A stretch of DNA of 5,686 nt from the NCBI GenBank assembly GCA_046537875.1, contig JBKHJZ010000205.1, positions 1 through 5,686 on the forward strand, given 5' to 3'. Below, in pieces: positions 5,570 to 5,686 of the stretch (position 1 is its first letter; each line of letters opens with the position of its first letter). The stretch comes from JBKHJZ01 sp046537875. Its GTDB lineage: Bacteria > Actinomycetota > Acidimicrobiia > Acidimicrobiales > VFJN01. The notes beneath the pieces are model-generated. The model was not told the DNA's origin and did not search any database. It saw only the letters and a list, made by a program, of their open reading frames with translations. A program made the position numbers and the translations under genes.

Positions 5570-5686
5570 TCAGCCGTCAGCGGTTCGGGTGATCCCGATC
5601 GCCAGGTAGGCGGCGCCGAGGAAGAGCCGGTGGACCCGGAGGCCCGGCACCTCGGCGGCCAGATGGCTCCACGGGGCGTCGAACCC
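5570..5686 (-). CDS. C-terminal fragment of an unidentified protein, cut by window edge
   Basis: The last 38 codons of a minus-strand frame read GFDAPWSHLAAEVPG, then LRVHRLFLGAAYLAIGITR, before a TGA at 5570-5572. The hydrophobic strand GAAYLAIG near the end resembles the last beta-strand of class I SAM-dependent methyltransferases, but this is too short for a firm call. It is co-directional with the CYTH gene 86 bp downstream, so the two may be co-transcribed. The 86-bp gap (5484-5569) shows no clear SD, promoter or hairpin. Confidence 0.5.
   Translation of the reverse strand, partial: GFDAPWSHLAAEVPGLRVHRLFLGAAYLAIGITRTADG

Noticed and set aside
5136..5609. Plus-strand open frame of 157 codons opposite the CYTH gene
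   Set aside because: It is antisense to a gene with recognisable family motifs, is His/Arg/Gly-rich, and shows no motif of its own.

Overview
This is a GC-rich window with the codon use and gene style of a high-GC actinobacterium. The class Acidimicrobiia is a reasonable guess, but nothing here fixes the taxon. The core is an assimilatory sulfate-activation locus. cysQ (3'-phosphoadenosine 5'-phosphate phosphatase) is on the minus strand. Diverging from it across a 71-bp gap is a plus-strand cysD-cysN-cysC operon that converts sulfate and ATP to adenylyl sulfate (APS) and then to 3'-phospho-APS (PAPS). CysQ removes the PAP left when PAPS is used, or trims the PAPS pool. CysN and CysC are separate proteins here, not the CysNC fusion found in many actinobacteria. 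No PAPS reductase, sulfite reductase or sulfotransferase gene is visible.

Layout: 1-45, possible last codons of a plus-strand gene; 77-835, cysQ (minus); 836-906, shared control region with an imperfect dyad; 907-1824, cysD; 1825-1870, intercistronic gap with a perfect 8-bp GC hairpin; 1871-3142, cysN; 3139-3753, cysC, overlapping cysN by 4 bases (GTGA). Region 3754-3961 has no clear gene start. It holds a strong -10-like TATACT, five tandem 15-bp repeats, and a good Shine-Dalgarno (SD) sequence that is not followed by any ordinary start codon. Then come a small helical protein of unknown function (about 3962-4285) and a cupin-fold protein with degenerate metal ligands (4302-4766), which probably form a second short operon.

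Right after the cupin stop codon, 4770-4907 reads as the decayed C-terminal half of a RelE/ParE-family toxin with no start and no antitoxin. The right end is on the minus strand: a CYTH-domain protein (4956-5483), convergent with the cupin gene, and the last 38 codons of another gene (5570-5686, cut by the window edge).

I found no complete undescribed system. The most interesting items are the toxin relic, the repeat-bearing leader with its apparently missing start codon, and the possible RNA and DNA control elements around the cys genes.
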